Of a DNA stretch of 64,000 nt, positions 12,701-27,700 are shown one piece after another. The stretch is from Aspidapion aeneum (lineage: Eukaryota; Arthropoda; Insecta; Coleoptera; Brentidae). The position numbers and the translations under genes are program-made. The notes below the pieces were generated by a model. It made no database searches. It saw only the letters and a list, made by a program, of their open reading frames with translations, and was not told the DNA's origin. The stretch is taken from contig OY755047.1 of NCBI GenBank assembly GCA_963576565.1, positions 9,580,931-9,644,930 of the forward strand, read 5' to 3'. The number at the start of each line of letters is the position of its first letter. Positions within the stretch are counted from its first letter, which is position 1.

Positions 12701-15700
12701 TAGTGTACCCTGAAAGTGACCACCCCCCCCCCATCATTTTTATGTTTTATAAACCAATACCCCTTTAAAATGTAACATATCTTTTAAAAACCTTCAAAAG
12801 ACTCTCATACCTCCAGCAAGCTAATGCGAGGGTTCAAATAGATGCTATTACTAGTTGAAAATCCAGCGAAAAAGAGGTATCCTGAACAGGAGTGGGAAGT
12901 GGAGAATTCTGTAATTCAAAAGATATAGAAATGCGTTAAAGATAAAAGAATTTTAAATTTTAATATTTGTCTTTTCAGAGTGATCAAATATATTTAATCA
13001 CTCTGAAAGAATTCTTTTATTTAAACTTAAAAACTATTACAAAGAAAAACTGAATGTCTTCTCCACTAAAGTCTTTATTGTTTCGGGTTTTATTTAGGAC
13101 ATGTTTCGTGTCTAAAGAGACCCATCATCAGCTAAAACAAGTTAAACAAAGAAGTGTAACTACATTCGAAGCAACTTTAGTGCCTATTAAATAGATTAAA
13201 CTAAGAAAATAAAATTATTTTGAAGGGGATCAAACAATCCCTTTCAGGTTCAGTAGTGTACCCTGAAAGTGACCATCCCCCTCATCATTTTTATGTTTTA
13301 TAAACCGATACCCCCTTAAAATGTAACATACCTTTTAAAAACCTTCAAAAGACTCTCATACCTCCAGCAAGCTAATACGAGGGTTCATATAGATGCTATT
13401 ACTAGTTGAAAATCCAGCGAAAAAGAGGTATCCTGAACAGGAGTGGGAAGTGGAGAATTCTGTCCACTTCCCACTCCTGTTCAGGATACCTCTTTTTCGC
13501 TGGATTTTCAACTAGTAATAGCATCTATTTGAACCCTCGCATTAGCTTGCTGGGGGGGGGGGGGATGAGAGTCTTTTGAAGGTTTTTGAAAGGTATGTTT
13601 CATTTTAACGGGGTATCGGTTTATAAAACATAAAAATGATGGGGGGGGGGTGGTCACTTTCAGGGTACACTACTGAACCTGAAAGGGATTATTTGATCCC
13701 CTTCAAAATAATTTTATTATCTCAGTTTAATCTATTTAATAGGCACTAAAGTTGCTTCGGATGTAGTTACACTTCTTTGTTTAACTTGTTTTAGCTGATG
13801 ATGGGTCTCTTTAGACTCGAAACATGTCCTAAATAAAACCCGAAACAATAAAGACTTTAGTGGAGAAGACATTCAGTTTTTCTTTGTAATTTGCAAACTC
13901 CACTTTAAGAAATGGACTTTTTTTTCAATTTAAAAATTATTATTATCTGTTTAGGTCGTGATCTGATCGGAGTCCAAAACCTGATCAAAAAACACCAAGC
14001 TGTCTTGGCAGAAATCAACAATCACGACGGCCGTATTTCGGCAGTCGTCGAGGCAGGTCGTCAAATGACGGAAGACGAACACTTTGCGAGTGACGAAATC
14101 AAGAACAGAGTGACATCACTGTCAGACCACTGGGAAAATTTAAAGGAGAAATCCTCGCAGAGGAAGCAGGATTTGGAAGATTCTCTTCAAGGTATGTAAT
14201 CTTCATCTACATATTTTTCATCCACAACTTATTTGACAATTTTGACAGTTCACTCATCAAATCATTCACAACTTCTCTTTTTCCGTTTTTTATTCTCTTC
14301 TTAGTTTGAAAATCTATTTAGTTTGTTAGTTATCTGTGGTATTTGGTACTTTGCCTAAGGTACAATTAAAAATTCATAGATAAATAGTTGTGCATAGATA
14401 AAAAGTATTTTCAAAAGTTGTGTGCTTTTTTTCCATACTTATTTTCAGTCACCCTGTATGAATTGCAAAAGTATTTCAGTTTTCTCTGTTATACACTTCT
14501 TTGAGTTATTTTTCTTTAGGAATGAATTTAACTTGTTTGTTATCTATGGTATTTGTTACATTGCCCATGGTAAAATTGAAAATGTATAGATAAACAATTG
14601 TGGATTGATAAAAAGTGTTTTAAAAAATTGTTTTTTTTTATTCTTTATTTAAATATTTTTGAACCACAACTTTTTTTAACAATTTTGACAGTTTACATAT
14701 TAAAACATTCACTGCTTCTCCTTTTTTCGTTTTTTATTTTTATCTTAGCATGAATGTCGAAAGTATTTCAGTTCCAGTTTTTTTTTTATCTATTTAATTT
14801 GTTAGTTATCTATGGTATTTGCTACTTTGCCTAAGGTACAGTTAAAAATTCAAAGATAAAGAGTTGTATATCGATAAAAAATGTTTTCAAAAGTTTTTTT
14901 TTTCATATTCTTTATTTAAACATTTTTGAACCAAAACCTTTTTGACAATTTTGACAGCATTTTCATTTTTTTGTATCTTATTCTATGAAAAACGTGTTTC
15001 AGTTTCTCCTGTCTTTTTAAATGCATTTAATTGGTTGATGATGATGATGATGATTCATATGTGAGTGGGCCTTGCAGCCTTGTTGTTGTGGCTCACTTTT
15101 GAGTGATTTCTCACCACTGTGTGCCTAATCCTTCCAAAAGGCCGGCTATCAGTTTTGGTGAGACACTGTTCAGATTTTCTGAGTCAATCTGAGGCTTACC
15201 GAAATTGTTCTGACGTAAACGTAGCCGGACATTCGTACAGTTTATGTCTGACTGTTTCGTCATCCTCCATACCGAGTCTACATTCGGTCTCTTATGTTAG
15301 TCCCATTCTGTGCATGTGTACTCTCAGTCGACAGTGACCCGTAAAAAGACCAGTCACTATACGTATTTCCTGTCTGGTAAGTCTAATATATTCCTGGCTA
15401 TGTTTCTACAAGGTCCTTTAATGAACTATTTAGAGTGAGCCAGTTCTGGTATATTTATCCAGTATTGTTGGAAGCTATTCTCCATCCATTTTAATATGGT
15501 TGATTTAGCAGCATTGTATGATGTCCCCAGGGCTCGCTGCTTAATTGGTTAGTTATCTATGGTATTTGTTACTTTGCCTTGGGTAAAGTAAGAAATTCAT
15601 AGATAAAGATTTATGAATAGATAAAAATTCTTTTATTTTTGTGGGTTTAGGGTTAATTACTTAAGGTTTATGGGCCAATTTTTAATATTTTTTTTAGATT

Positions 15701-18700
15701 CTTTGAATTTGTTGAACATTATTGTTTTTTTTAAAATCTAGCTCATCAGTACTACGCAGACGCCAACGAAGCAGAATCATGGATGCGAGAAAAGGAACCC
15801 ATCGTAGCGAACACAGATTATGGCAAAGATGAAGATTCTTCAGAGGCCTTATTGAAGAAGCATGAAGCTCTTCTTAGTGACCTTATCGCTTTTGGAAACA
15901 CCATTGATGGTTTAAAGGAGCAGGCTAGAAATTGCAGAGTAAGTTTTACACTCAAAAGGGCGTTTTTTTATATTTAAAGGTTTGGATATTCTGATTGTAC
16001 TTTTTAGTTATTCTTGATTTTACTGTTCTTTTATTTTTAATTTTTTTCTTTTTTTTAAATTATTTGTTTGTTATATCGTATAACTTTTTATGTATTTTTT
16101 TTCTTAATTTTCTTTTGTTTTTCTTTAGCAACAAGAACCGCCAGTAGTTGACGTCACGGGCCGGGAAACTGTCCAAGCCCTCTACGATTACACCGAGAAA
16201 TCTGCCAGGGAAGTTTCCATGAAAAAAGGAGATCTTTTGCATCTTCTTAACTCGAACAACAAGGTAAAGATGGCCTCTTTTATTACATATGGGGCCTTCC
16301 ATGTCAACCCGGCCACCTTTTACACTTAAAAATTTTGATTTTAATAAAAATTTATTTTTTGGTTTCTCGTTCCTCTATAAATACCGACTACACCAAGATA
16401 AAAAATATTGAAAATGACAAATAATCGCATCAGTGACCTTAGTACAAGACAATAAATTTAAAAAAATCGCCATTTTGAAAATGTGACCCCTTCGATTTTT
16501 TATATTTTTTTTGTAAAAAGATGCTCCAATATTTTGTATATTGCCTTTAAAAATTTTAGAGTAGGACGAGAAGTATAAATGCCACAAAGAAAAATTCTTT
16601 TGTAAATGCGCGGAGGCCTTAGCCGTACTTATATGTATATGGGCAAGCGAGTACGCCTATTGAGGCGCCCAGGGTATAAATCAATATACATTTTATTAAA
16701 AAAAGTTGTTTTCCTTTAAGGAAAAAATCTTTTTTTTATTTTTATTCTGACACCTCCCCCCCCCTTGTATATGACATCAGCGGCGTCACATTGAAGGGCC
16801 AAGATGGGCCTTGTCTTGCCACATTGTGGCAACTGTTTTTATTGTTTTTTCCAATTTCTCTTCCTCTAAAATTTATTATTTTCCTTATAGTCTACAGTAC
16901 ATTGCTCTATTTTTTATGATGATGTGTAACAGGCTGAATTTTTGTAAATATTTATTTATAAATTTCCTCCGAACATTGTACAAAAGGGAGCCACCCCTTC
17001 ACTTAAACATGCTTTTTGACAGTTTTTTACTAATAACTCGAAAACTGTCAACTTTCTTATAAAATATCTAGAGATCATTTTTTGAGCAGACAAAATTTCC
17101 TTTTTACCGATGTACAGGGTGTCCCAAATTGGGCACTTTTGGGGGGTTTAAGGTACTTCTAGGGAAGACAGAGAAAAACTGACAACGCATTGCGAGGCTC
17201 AAATTTCAAGAGAAGACTTATAGTGAAAACCGCATTTTGAAATATCGTCTCGTCTTTGAGCTACGGGGGCTTTTTGAAAAGTCTGCATTTTGGAAGGGGG
17301 TTCTATAACTTCATTATTATTGGAAATATTGATTTAGAGTAAATTGCAATTTTATAGACTTTGTCACGAGGAATTCAACCGCTAAATTAAATTTTAACTG
17401 TCACTTTTAGTTTTTGAGATATGACATAACGTTGCATTTTTTCTTATGGAATGGCCTATATTTTAATTAATTTTCGAATTCGTGATTGAATTCTTTTCAA
17501 AATGATGTATCATATGTCATAGTTTGATTGAGCGGTTTCGGAGATAATTAAAGTTTTTTATTTTTGTCTAGTGTGCGTTGAATGACGTCATGCGCCATTG
17601 ACGTGAAAGCCTTGCGGTCAAATCCTACTTCAGTGCTCCTATAGTTTTGTTGTCTTATACTATGCAAATCAAGTTGGCCTTGCGTTTTGGCGTTTTGTCA
17701 TTGTTTTCAATTGTGTAAACAATTTGACATTACGCTTTGATATGAAATTATTTTGCACAAAAGCGTTTTAATTTTATTTTGAAATATGTATCATTTTTTA
17801 AAACTTTTTATAACTAGGCTTTGAGGGCCGTCAGCTGAATTATAATTTTTCCAAACCAGCCTTACTATATTTGTGAAAGGGTAAAATAATAAAAATACTG
17901 GAGTGCCTTTGCCTGCCTCAGCAGGAAATCATAGCGCACTAGAAATAAGTGAAAAAGCTGAATATCTCCTAAACCGCTCAATCAAACTATGACATATGCT
18001 ACATCATTTTGAAAAGAATTCAATGACGAATTCGAAAATTAATTAAAATATAGGCCATTCCATAAGAAAAAATGCAACTTTATGTCATATCTCAAAAACT
18101 AAACGTGACAGTTAAAATATAATTTAGCGGGTGAATTCCTCGTAACAAAGTCTATAAAACTGCAATTTACTCTAAATCAAAATTTCCACTAATAACGAAG
18201 TTATAGACCCCCTTCAAAAATGCAGACTTTTCAAAAAGCCCCCGTAGCTCAAAGACGAGACGATATTTGAAAATGTGGTTTTCACTATAAGTCTTCTCTT
18301 AAAATTTGAGCCTCGCAATGCGTGGTCAGTTTTTCTCTGTCTCCCCTAGAAGTACCTTAAACCCCCTAAAAGTGCCCAATTTGGGACACCCTGTATATGA
18401 GTCCCCTCTGAAAGCATTGGTGCACGTGCCATAGGCGTACCAAAAAGGGGGAAATTTTTTAAATTTAAAACTTTAAAATTTAAATTTTTAAAATTAAAAT
18501 TTTTGTTTTTTCTTGAGGTATTTTTGATCCCTAACATATTGTTTTTAAAGGTTAGATATATCTTTCGAAATCCTTAGCCGCCTTGAAATAAAAATAAATA
18601 TATTTTTAGTAATCCTTAAATCAATCAAAATGAACTCAGCAAATAATAAATTAAAGTGGGGGTGGGGGCAATCCCCCCTTCATCCCCCTCAAAAATGCTC

Positions 18701-21700
18701 TTTGAACTTGGCTATGGCTATGTTTTATTTTTTTAAAGTTGTTTTTCTCTAAAACTTTTTTTAAATAATTTTTATTTAAAATCTTTGTTTTTTTTAGGAC
18801 TGGTGGAAGGTAGAAATCCACGACCGTCAAGGTTTCGTACCTGCAGCATATGTCAAAAAAGTGGACGCCGGTTTGACAGCTTCTCAGCAAAATCTGATTG
18901 AAAACAGCTCCATCTCTGCAAGACAGGCTCAGATCAACAATCAATATGAAAGGTGAGAACCAAAGATTTTATTCCTTTTTGATAACCGTACCGACTGAGT
19001 AAGTGTGTCACGAAGTCCGTTTTTACAAGCTTTTATTTAGCTTCAGATGTTCTGTCAAACTAGCTATCAAATCTTGTGAAGCATTTTTGACACACTTCCC
19101 ATTATCCGATTTGGATGAAATTTGGTACACACATAGTGGTCCCATGACAATACAACATTAAGAAAAAAATATCCTCCCACCCCTACCCCCACCCCTTTTA
19201 TAGAAAAATGTGTTTTTGACACACTTCCCGTTATCCGATTTGGATAAAATTTGGTATACACATAGTGGTCCGATAATAATACAACAATAAGAAAAAAATA
19301 TCCTCCCACCCCTACACCCCCCTTCCATAGAAAAATTTGTTTTTGACACACTTCCCGTTATCCGATTTGGATGAAATTTGGTATACATATAGTGATCCGA
19401 TGACAATACAATATTAAGAAAAAAATATCCTACCACCCCTACCCCCACCCCTTTTGTAGAAAAATGTGTTTTTGACACACTTCCCGTTATCCGATTTGGA
19501 TAAAATTTGGTATACACATAGTGGCCCGATAATAATACAACAATAAGAAAAAAATATCCTCCCACCCCTACACCCCCCTTCCATAGAAAAATTTGTTTTT
19601 GACACACTTCCCGTTATCCGATTTGGATGAAATTTGGTATACATATAGTGATCCGATGACAATACAATATTAAGAAAAAAATATCCTACCACCCCTACCC
19701 CCACCCCTTTTGTAGAAAAATGTGTTTTTGACACACTTCCCGTTATCCGATTTGGATAAAATTTGGTATACACATAGTGGCCCGATAATAATACAACAAT
19801 AAGAAAAAAATATCCTCCCACCCCTACACCCCCCCTTCCATAGAAAAATTTGTTTTTGACACACTTCCCGTTATCCGATTTGGATGAAATTTGGTATACA
19901 TATAGTGATCCGATGACAATACAATATTAAGAAAAAAATATCCTCCCACCCCTACCGCTACCCCCTTTCATAGAAAAATGAATTTTTGACACACTTTCCA
20001 TTATTCGATTTGGATGAAATTTGGTATTCACATAGTAGTCCGTTGACAATACAACATTAAAAAAAATATCCTCCCACCCCTACCCCCACCCCCTTCCATA
20101 GAAAATGCGTTTATGACACCCTTCCCATTATCCGATTTGGATCAAACTTGGTATACATATAGTGGTCCGATGACAATACAACATTGAAAAAATAAATCCT
20201 ACCACTCCTACCCCCCACCCCCATCTATAGAAAAATGCGTTTTTGACACACTTCCCACAATCCGATTTGGATGAAATTTGGTATACATATAGTGATCCGA
20301 TGACAATACAACAATAATGAAAAAATGCCTTCCCACCCTACCCCCTACCCCCTTCCATAAAAAATGCGTTTTTGACAACCTTCACTTCAAATGACTTTTA
20401 TAAAATTTGCTATATGCATAAAGGTCCGATGGCAATACAGCCCAAACAAAAAATATATTTCTACCTCTACCCCCACCCTCTCCTTCCCCCAATAGAAAAA
20501 TGAGTTTCCAAGCAACTCACGATCAGCGATTTCATTATAATCTAGAATAAACTCTTCTGTTCTGTTATTGAACAAATATTTTCATTTAATAGAGTAGATA
20601 GCTGAGACTAAAAAGTAGAAAATAAATTGGTAAAAAAAAATTTTTAAGTCACAAGCTTTTATAAAATGCACTAAAAATTAAAAAATAATTTTCTAACATT
20701 CTAATATTATCATAATAATAAAAGCGATGGTCGCAAATCAAAGCATAAGTTAATCTAAATTTGGGATCTAAACACTTAAAGAATATTCAACATAGCAGAT
20801 CATCAAAGATATGTTTGATGTGCCGCAATGTTATGCCATTACCATACCTATGTCAGAGAAATGCTGGGGTATCTTGTGTCGGGTTGGGTGGGTTTGGTAC
20901 CTCTGCATTTTTCTGCTAGATTGATTCTTGCAAATAGTGATATTTAATTGATACGGATATCTTATCGTGCTAACATCGTCAAAATTTCTATCAGTCGGCC
21001 ATCGCTTTTATTATTATGATAATATTAGAATGTTAGAAAATTATTTTTTAATTTTTAGTGCATTTTATAAAAGCTTGTGACTTAAAAAAAAATTTTACCA
21101 ATTTATTTTCTACTTTTTAGTCTCAGCTATCTACTCTATTAAATAAAAATATTTGTTCAATAACAGAACAGATATGATGATAGAACAGCCAGTTCTGTTT
21201 TTTTGGTTTGCTTTTGATAAACCTCTCAAAGTTTGCTGATATTTTTAATCAAAATACTCAAGAACTGTGTTTTTTCGAATATATCTTAACTTTTCAAGGT
21301 CGTGTAAGGTCAAATGTCCTTGAAACCATTACCACCAAGGGTAAATTCTCCTCTTACATCTCTGGGTGGAACTAAATTATATTTTATACTTGTCCAAGGA
21401 AGATTAAATTATTTCAAGAAGAAAAATCAACGAAGAAGAAGAAAAATTTATTTTAATTTATAATATTTTTTGACAGACTGCTACAGCTGGCTCGTGAACG
21501 TCAAAATAAGCTTCAAGAAACTGTCAAAGCTTACGTATTGGTAAGAGAAGCCGCAGAACTAGCCAACTGGATCAAAGACAAGGAGATGCACGCTCAAGTT
21601 GAAGATATCGGAGAAGACCTAGAACAGGTTAGCTCCCTCACACTCTATCTCTCTCGCTCTATCTAGAATATTAACTGCAGCTTTACCACCCTACTTTAGT

Positions 21701-24700
21701 CTTTCTGCCGTTACTTCATCTTTTCTAGGTGATTTGTTATTTTTTATTTTCTTTAATGCTCTCTTTATTTCTGCTTTGCTTATTTTGATTGTAGTTCTGA
21801 CTTTATGTTTTTTATTTTGGTTTGGAGTGTCTTCATGGTTTCTCCCGATGGTTCTCTTTTTGTTTGGTAAAATTCTGTATATGGATGATTCTACAAAAAT
21901 GGTGTTGTGGAGTGGGAATGCATATTTTTCAAACACAGACTGCAAATGAAGCATAGTTTTAGTTATAAGATTTAAAACGAAATGTTTTCTTTATGGAGCA
22001 TTTGAGTTTAATGTATACAAAAAATTGCTAAAGTTTATAATTTTTTTTATTACAAAGCAAATACCGCATTCCTCTGGTGTAGTCCCAAACCAAATATTAA
22101 AAACTCAAATTGAAAAAAATATCCTAATAAATAATATTTAACCAAGTCTTAACTATTTATCAAAAATATGATAAAACTTAAGTTTGCAGTCATATTTTTG
22201 AAAATCCGAATTTACATCTTTTCCGTAAAATTTAACAATTTTAAATGTGCTCCATTTTTAATAACACAATATTTGTGAATACCACCGGTTAATTTCTAGA
22301 GAAAGAGACGGCCCTGGATATCTAATTTACTTGTGAGGCTGACAAGTTGTGACAGATAATGTCAACTTTAGTTTGGTTTAAGGTATAGATCTTTTTATTT
22401 TTGGCAGAAAATTAGTTTTTTTCGGAGAAATCAAAAAGGAACGCTTCAATTATCATCCCTCTGTAAAGTAAATATTCGACTGATATCAACAGTATAATTT
22501 TTTTGTTGATTGTTTTAAAATTATAAGTATAGGAACTTTGTTTATATAAAACTTAAGTTAAGTAGTCTAAATAGATTTTGATTTAAATTGGAAAACCATT
22601 AAAAAACTCATTCCTCTGGTACTCATCCCTCTGGAATTTTTATACAATAATTCCTAAAATTCGGGAAAATAAATGTTTCTTAGCTTACACCTAAGTAGTT
22701 ACATAAATTAAAAAAAACAAAATTATTTACTGTGCTGTACTGTTATTTAAAGGCAATGATCAAAAATGATATCCATATAGCCCACTTTTGATAGAATCAT
22801 CCATATGTGTGATATTTGTAAAATCTTTAACATTAGTTTCTATGCCATTTATATTCTTTATTTTAATTCTTATTTCATATCTACCTAGAGTCGGTCTTAG
22901 ACATTTCATATTTCTGTTATTTTCTATAACTCTCTCGACTTTTATTTCTTGGTTCTTTTTTTTTTGTTTTCTTTTATCATTTTTCTTATAGTTTTATTTA
23001 TTTCTGTATATTTTATCGATGTTCTTTTTCCTTCTTATTCCAGATCCTGCCTTTTTTCCATCAGTTTTTTTATCTCTTTTGATATACAATTTTCTCTGTT
23101 TTACGTATCATTTCTGCCGTTACTCCATTTTTTACAGGTGATTTGTTATTTTTCATTTTCTTTAATGCTCTCTTTATTTCCGCTTTGCTTATTTTGATTG
23201 TAGTTCTGAATTTATGTTTTTTTGTTTGGAGGGTCTTCATGGTTTCTCGCGGTGGTTACCTTTTTGTTTGGTATTCTGTATAGAATAGCTGTGTGATATT
23301 TATAATATCTTCTTTAATGTTAGTTTCTATGCCGTTCATATTCTTTATTTTAATTATTTCATATCTACCTAGAGTCGGTCTTAGACATTTCATAATTCCA
23401 TTATTTTCTATAACTCTCTCAACTTTTATTTATTGTGTCTTTATTTTATTTTCTTTTATCATTTTTCTTATAGTTTTATTTATTTCTGTTGTTCCACCTT
23501 TTTTCCATCAGTTTCTTTATCTCTTTTGATATACAATTGTCTCTCGTCTTATATTTTTATGCGACACAGGTGATTTGTTATTTTTAATTTTCTTTAATGC
23601 TCTCTTAATTTCCGCTTTGATTATTTTTGGAGTGTCTTCATGGTTTCTCACGATGGTTCTCTTTTTGTGTGGTATAATTCTGTATACAATAGCTGTATGA
23701 TAGCCGTTCATATTCTTTATTTTAATTATTTTAATTATTTCATATCTACCTAGAGTCGGTCTTAGACATTTCATATTTCTGGTATTTTCTATAACTCTCT
23801 CTACTTTTATTTCTTGGTTTCTTTTATTTTCTTTTATCATTGTCTTATAGTTTTATTTATTTGTGTATATTCTTTTTACTTCCTTTTCCATGCTTTTTTC
23901 CATCAGTTCCTTTATCTCTTTTGATATACAATTTTCTCTGTTTTATCATTTTGTGCGACATCTTTTCCTATTTTGGTCATAGCTCTTGTCAGCGTATCAT
24001 TACTGACTAATATTTGCTCTTATTTTTGTTAGGTGGAAGTCCTGCAAAAAAAATTCGACGACTTCCAAACCGACTTGAAAGCGAACGAAGTACGACTTGC
24101 TGAAATGAACGAGATTGCTATGCAGTTAGTTTCTTTAGGTAAGAAAAAAGGTTGAGAATTGCAATATTTTTTTATAAGATAAAAAAGTTTTTAAAAATTT
24201 TGAAAATTGTTTTGAATTCTGAAGGTTTTTGGAATTTCGAATTTTTTTAGGGAATTTTTTAAGTATATAAATTTTTTAAAATTTCGACACCTGGGGTTGT
24301 AATGCGACTTAAAGAAGAAGAAGAAAGATAAGGTGTAAAAACGTTCTATAATTTTTCAGGACAAACTGAAGCTGCTTTGAAAATCCAAACTCAAATGGAA
24401 GATTTGAACACAAAGTGGACCAGTCTGCAACAGCTGACTAGTGAAAGGGCCAATCAACTTGGTGAGTACTGAATACCATTTTAAATCAATAGTTTACTAT
24501 TTTTATATTTTTCTTTATAGACTGTTTAGATTTATAGATAATTTAAAGTAAAGACAAATATATCTATCTAATTAAGTTGAAATTTGTTATCTAGGGTCTG
24601 CTCACGAAGTCCAGCGTTTCCATCGTGACGTCGATGAAACTAAAGATTGGATTCAAGAAAAAGACGAAGCATTGAACAACGACGATCTTGGAAAGGATTT

Positions 24701-27700
24701 GAGGAGTGTCCAGGCTTTGCAGAGGAAGCACGAAGGCTTGGAGAGAGACTTGGCTGCTTTGGGAGATAAGGTAACGAATTTTGTCCATTTTCATATCTAT
24801 TTTATTTATTTGTTGTCTACGATTTTTCTACTTTGCCTGCGGAACATGGCACAAAAACCTTAGACAATTACAAATAAATAGACAAATTTATTACTCTTCG
24901 ACAGTTCATGTTATCCATGATTTTTCTATTTTGCCTGGGAAAATGTTAAAAAAAAACCACAGACAATTACAAATAAATAGAGAAATTTATTATTCCTCGG
25001 CAGTTCAAACAGTTAGAGAAGATTGCTAACCTTTTGCAGCAACTAGTCCAGTATAATTTACCCGACATTTATCATTCTTCTTTTTGTCGACAAATTCATA
25101 TCTATTTTATTTATTTGTTATCTATGATATTTTTCCTATGCCTGGGAATATATCACGAAAATCGCAGACAATTACAAATAAATAGAAACATTTATTATTC
25201 TTTCACAAATCAAGCACTTAAATGAGATGTCCAACCATTTCGTGTAGAGTCATCCAGAATCATTAACCATTCTTTTTTTTATCGACCAATTCATATTTAT
25301 TTTATTTATTTGTTATCCATATTTTGTTTACTTTGCCTGGGAAAATGTCGCAAAAACCACAGACACATATAAGTAAATAGACAATTTGCAGACTCAGCTA
25401 GAATCATTTACCATTCTTCCATTTCATCGACAATTCATGTCTATTTTATTTATTTGTTATCTAAAATTGCCTGCGTAAAATGTCACTAAAACCGTAGACA
25501 ATTACAAATAAATAGACAAATTTATTATTCTTTGACAGTTCAACCATGAACCGAACCGACCAATTCATATCTATTTAATTATTTGTTATCAATGATTTTT
25601 CTACTTTGCGTGGGAAAATGTTACAAAAACCACAGACAATTACAAATAAATAGAGAATTTTTTTATTCCTCTGCAGTTCAAGCAGTTAAATGAGATTGCC
25701 AACCTTTTGCAGCAGCCAGTCCAGTATAATTTACCCGACATTTACCATTCTTCTTTTTGTCGACAAATTCATATCTATTTTATTTATTTGTTATCTATGA
25801 TATTTTTACTATGCCTGGGAAAGTCACATTTAGTGCAGAGACATCCAGAATCATTTACCATTCTTTTTAAATCGACCAAATCATATCTATTTTATTTATT
25901 TGATATCCATATTTTTTTTACTTGGCCTCAGAAAATGGAAAATGTCGCAAAAACCACAGATAATTACAAGTATATAGACAAATTGCAGACTCATTTAGAA
26001 TCATTTACCATTTTTGTATTTAATCGACAAATTCGTATCTATTTTATTTATTTGTTATCTAGACAATTACATATAAATAGATTATTATTCTTCGACAGGT
26101 CATCCATTTAGTCAGAGACCAATTCATATCTATTTAATTATTTGTGATCCATAATCTTTCTACTTTGTCTGGGAAAATGTTACAAAAACAACAGAAAAGT
26201 ACAAATAAATAGAGAAATGTATTATTCCTCTGCAGTTCAAGCAGTTAATGAGATTTCCAACATTTTGCAGCAGCTAGTCCAGTATAATTTGCCCGACATT
26301 TACCATTCTTCTTTTTGTCGACAAATTCATATCTATTTTATTTATTTGTTTTCTATATTTTTACTAGGCCTGGGAATATGTCACAAAAATCGCAGAAAAT
26401 CACAAATAAGTAGAAACATATATTATTCTTTCACAAATCAATCAGTTAGATAAGATCTCCAACCGTTTAGTGAAGAGTCATCCAGAATCATTTACCATTC
26501 TTTTTTCATATCTATTTTATTTATTTGATACCCATATATTTTTTACTTGGCCTGGAAAAATGGAAAATTTCGCAACCACAGACAATTACAGACTCCTCTA
26601 GAATCATTTACCATTCTTGTATTTCATCGACAAATTCATATCTAGTTTATTTATTTGTTATCTAAAATTGCCTACGTAAAATGTCATTAAAACTATAGAC
26701 AATTACTAATAAATAGACAAATTTATTATTCTTCGACAGTTCATTCATTTAGTGCAGAGTCATCCAAAATTTTTATTTACTATTCTTTTTTTATCGACCA
26801 ATTCATACCTATTTAATTATTTGTAATCCATGATTTTTCTACTTTGCCTGGGAAAATGTTAGAAAAACCACAGACAATTACAAATAAATAGAGAAATTTA
26901 TTATTCCTCGGCAGTTCAAACAGTTAGATAAGATTGCTAACCTTTTGCAGCAACTAGTCCAGTATAATTTACCCGACATTTATCATTCTTTTTGTCGACA
27001 AATTCATATCTATTTTATTTATTTGTTATCTATATTTTTCCTATGCCTGGGAATATGTCACGAAAACATTAACAAATAAATAAACAAATTTATTATTCTT
27101 TGACAGTTCATCCATTTGGTGCAGATTCATCCAAAATTTTTATTTACCATTTTTTTTTATTGACCAATTCATATCTATTTAATTATTTGTGTTCCATGAT
27201 TTGTCTACTTTGCCTGGGAAAATGTTACAAAAACCACAGAATTACAAATAAATAAAGAAATTTATTATTCCTTGGCAGTTCAAGCAGTTGGATGAGATTG
27301 CCAACCTTTTGCAGCAGCTAGTCCAGTATAATTTACCCGACATTTACCATTCTTCTTTTTGTCGACAAATTCATATCTATTTTATTTATTTGATATCCAT
27401 ATTTTTTTTACTGGGCCTGGGAAAATGGAAAATGTCGCAAAAACCACAGACAATTACAAATAAATTTATTATTCCTTGGCAGTCATCCAACTGATCAGAT
27501 TGCCAACCTTTTGCAGCAGCTAGTTTAATATAATTTACCCGACATTTACCATTCTTCTTTTTGTCGACAAATTCATATCTATTTCATTTATTTGTCATCT
27601 ATGATATTTTTCCTATGCCTGGGAATATGTCACGAAAATCGCAGACAATTACAAATAAATAGAAAGATTTATTATTCTTTCACAAACCAAGCAGTTACAT

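Noticed and set aside
19067..19864. Minus-strand frames up to 149 codons with glycine-rich, repetitive peptides
   Set aside because: They follow the 128-bp satellite period and come from C-rich tracts read backwards; the frame shifts between monomers.
22788..23529. Hydrophobic + strand frames resembling membrane proteins
   Set aside because: They are the opposite strand of RTE LINE sequence, whose Lys-rich coding reads as Phe/Leu/Ile-rich on the complement.
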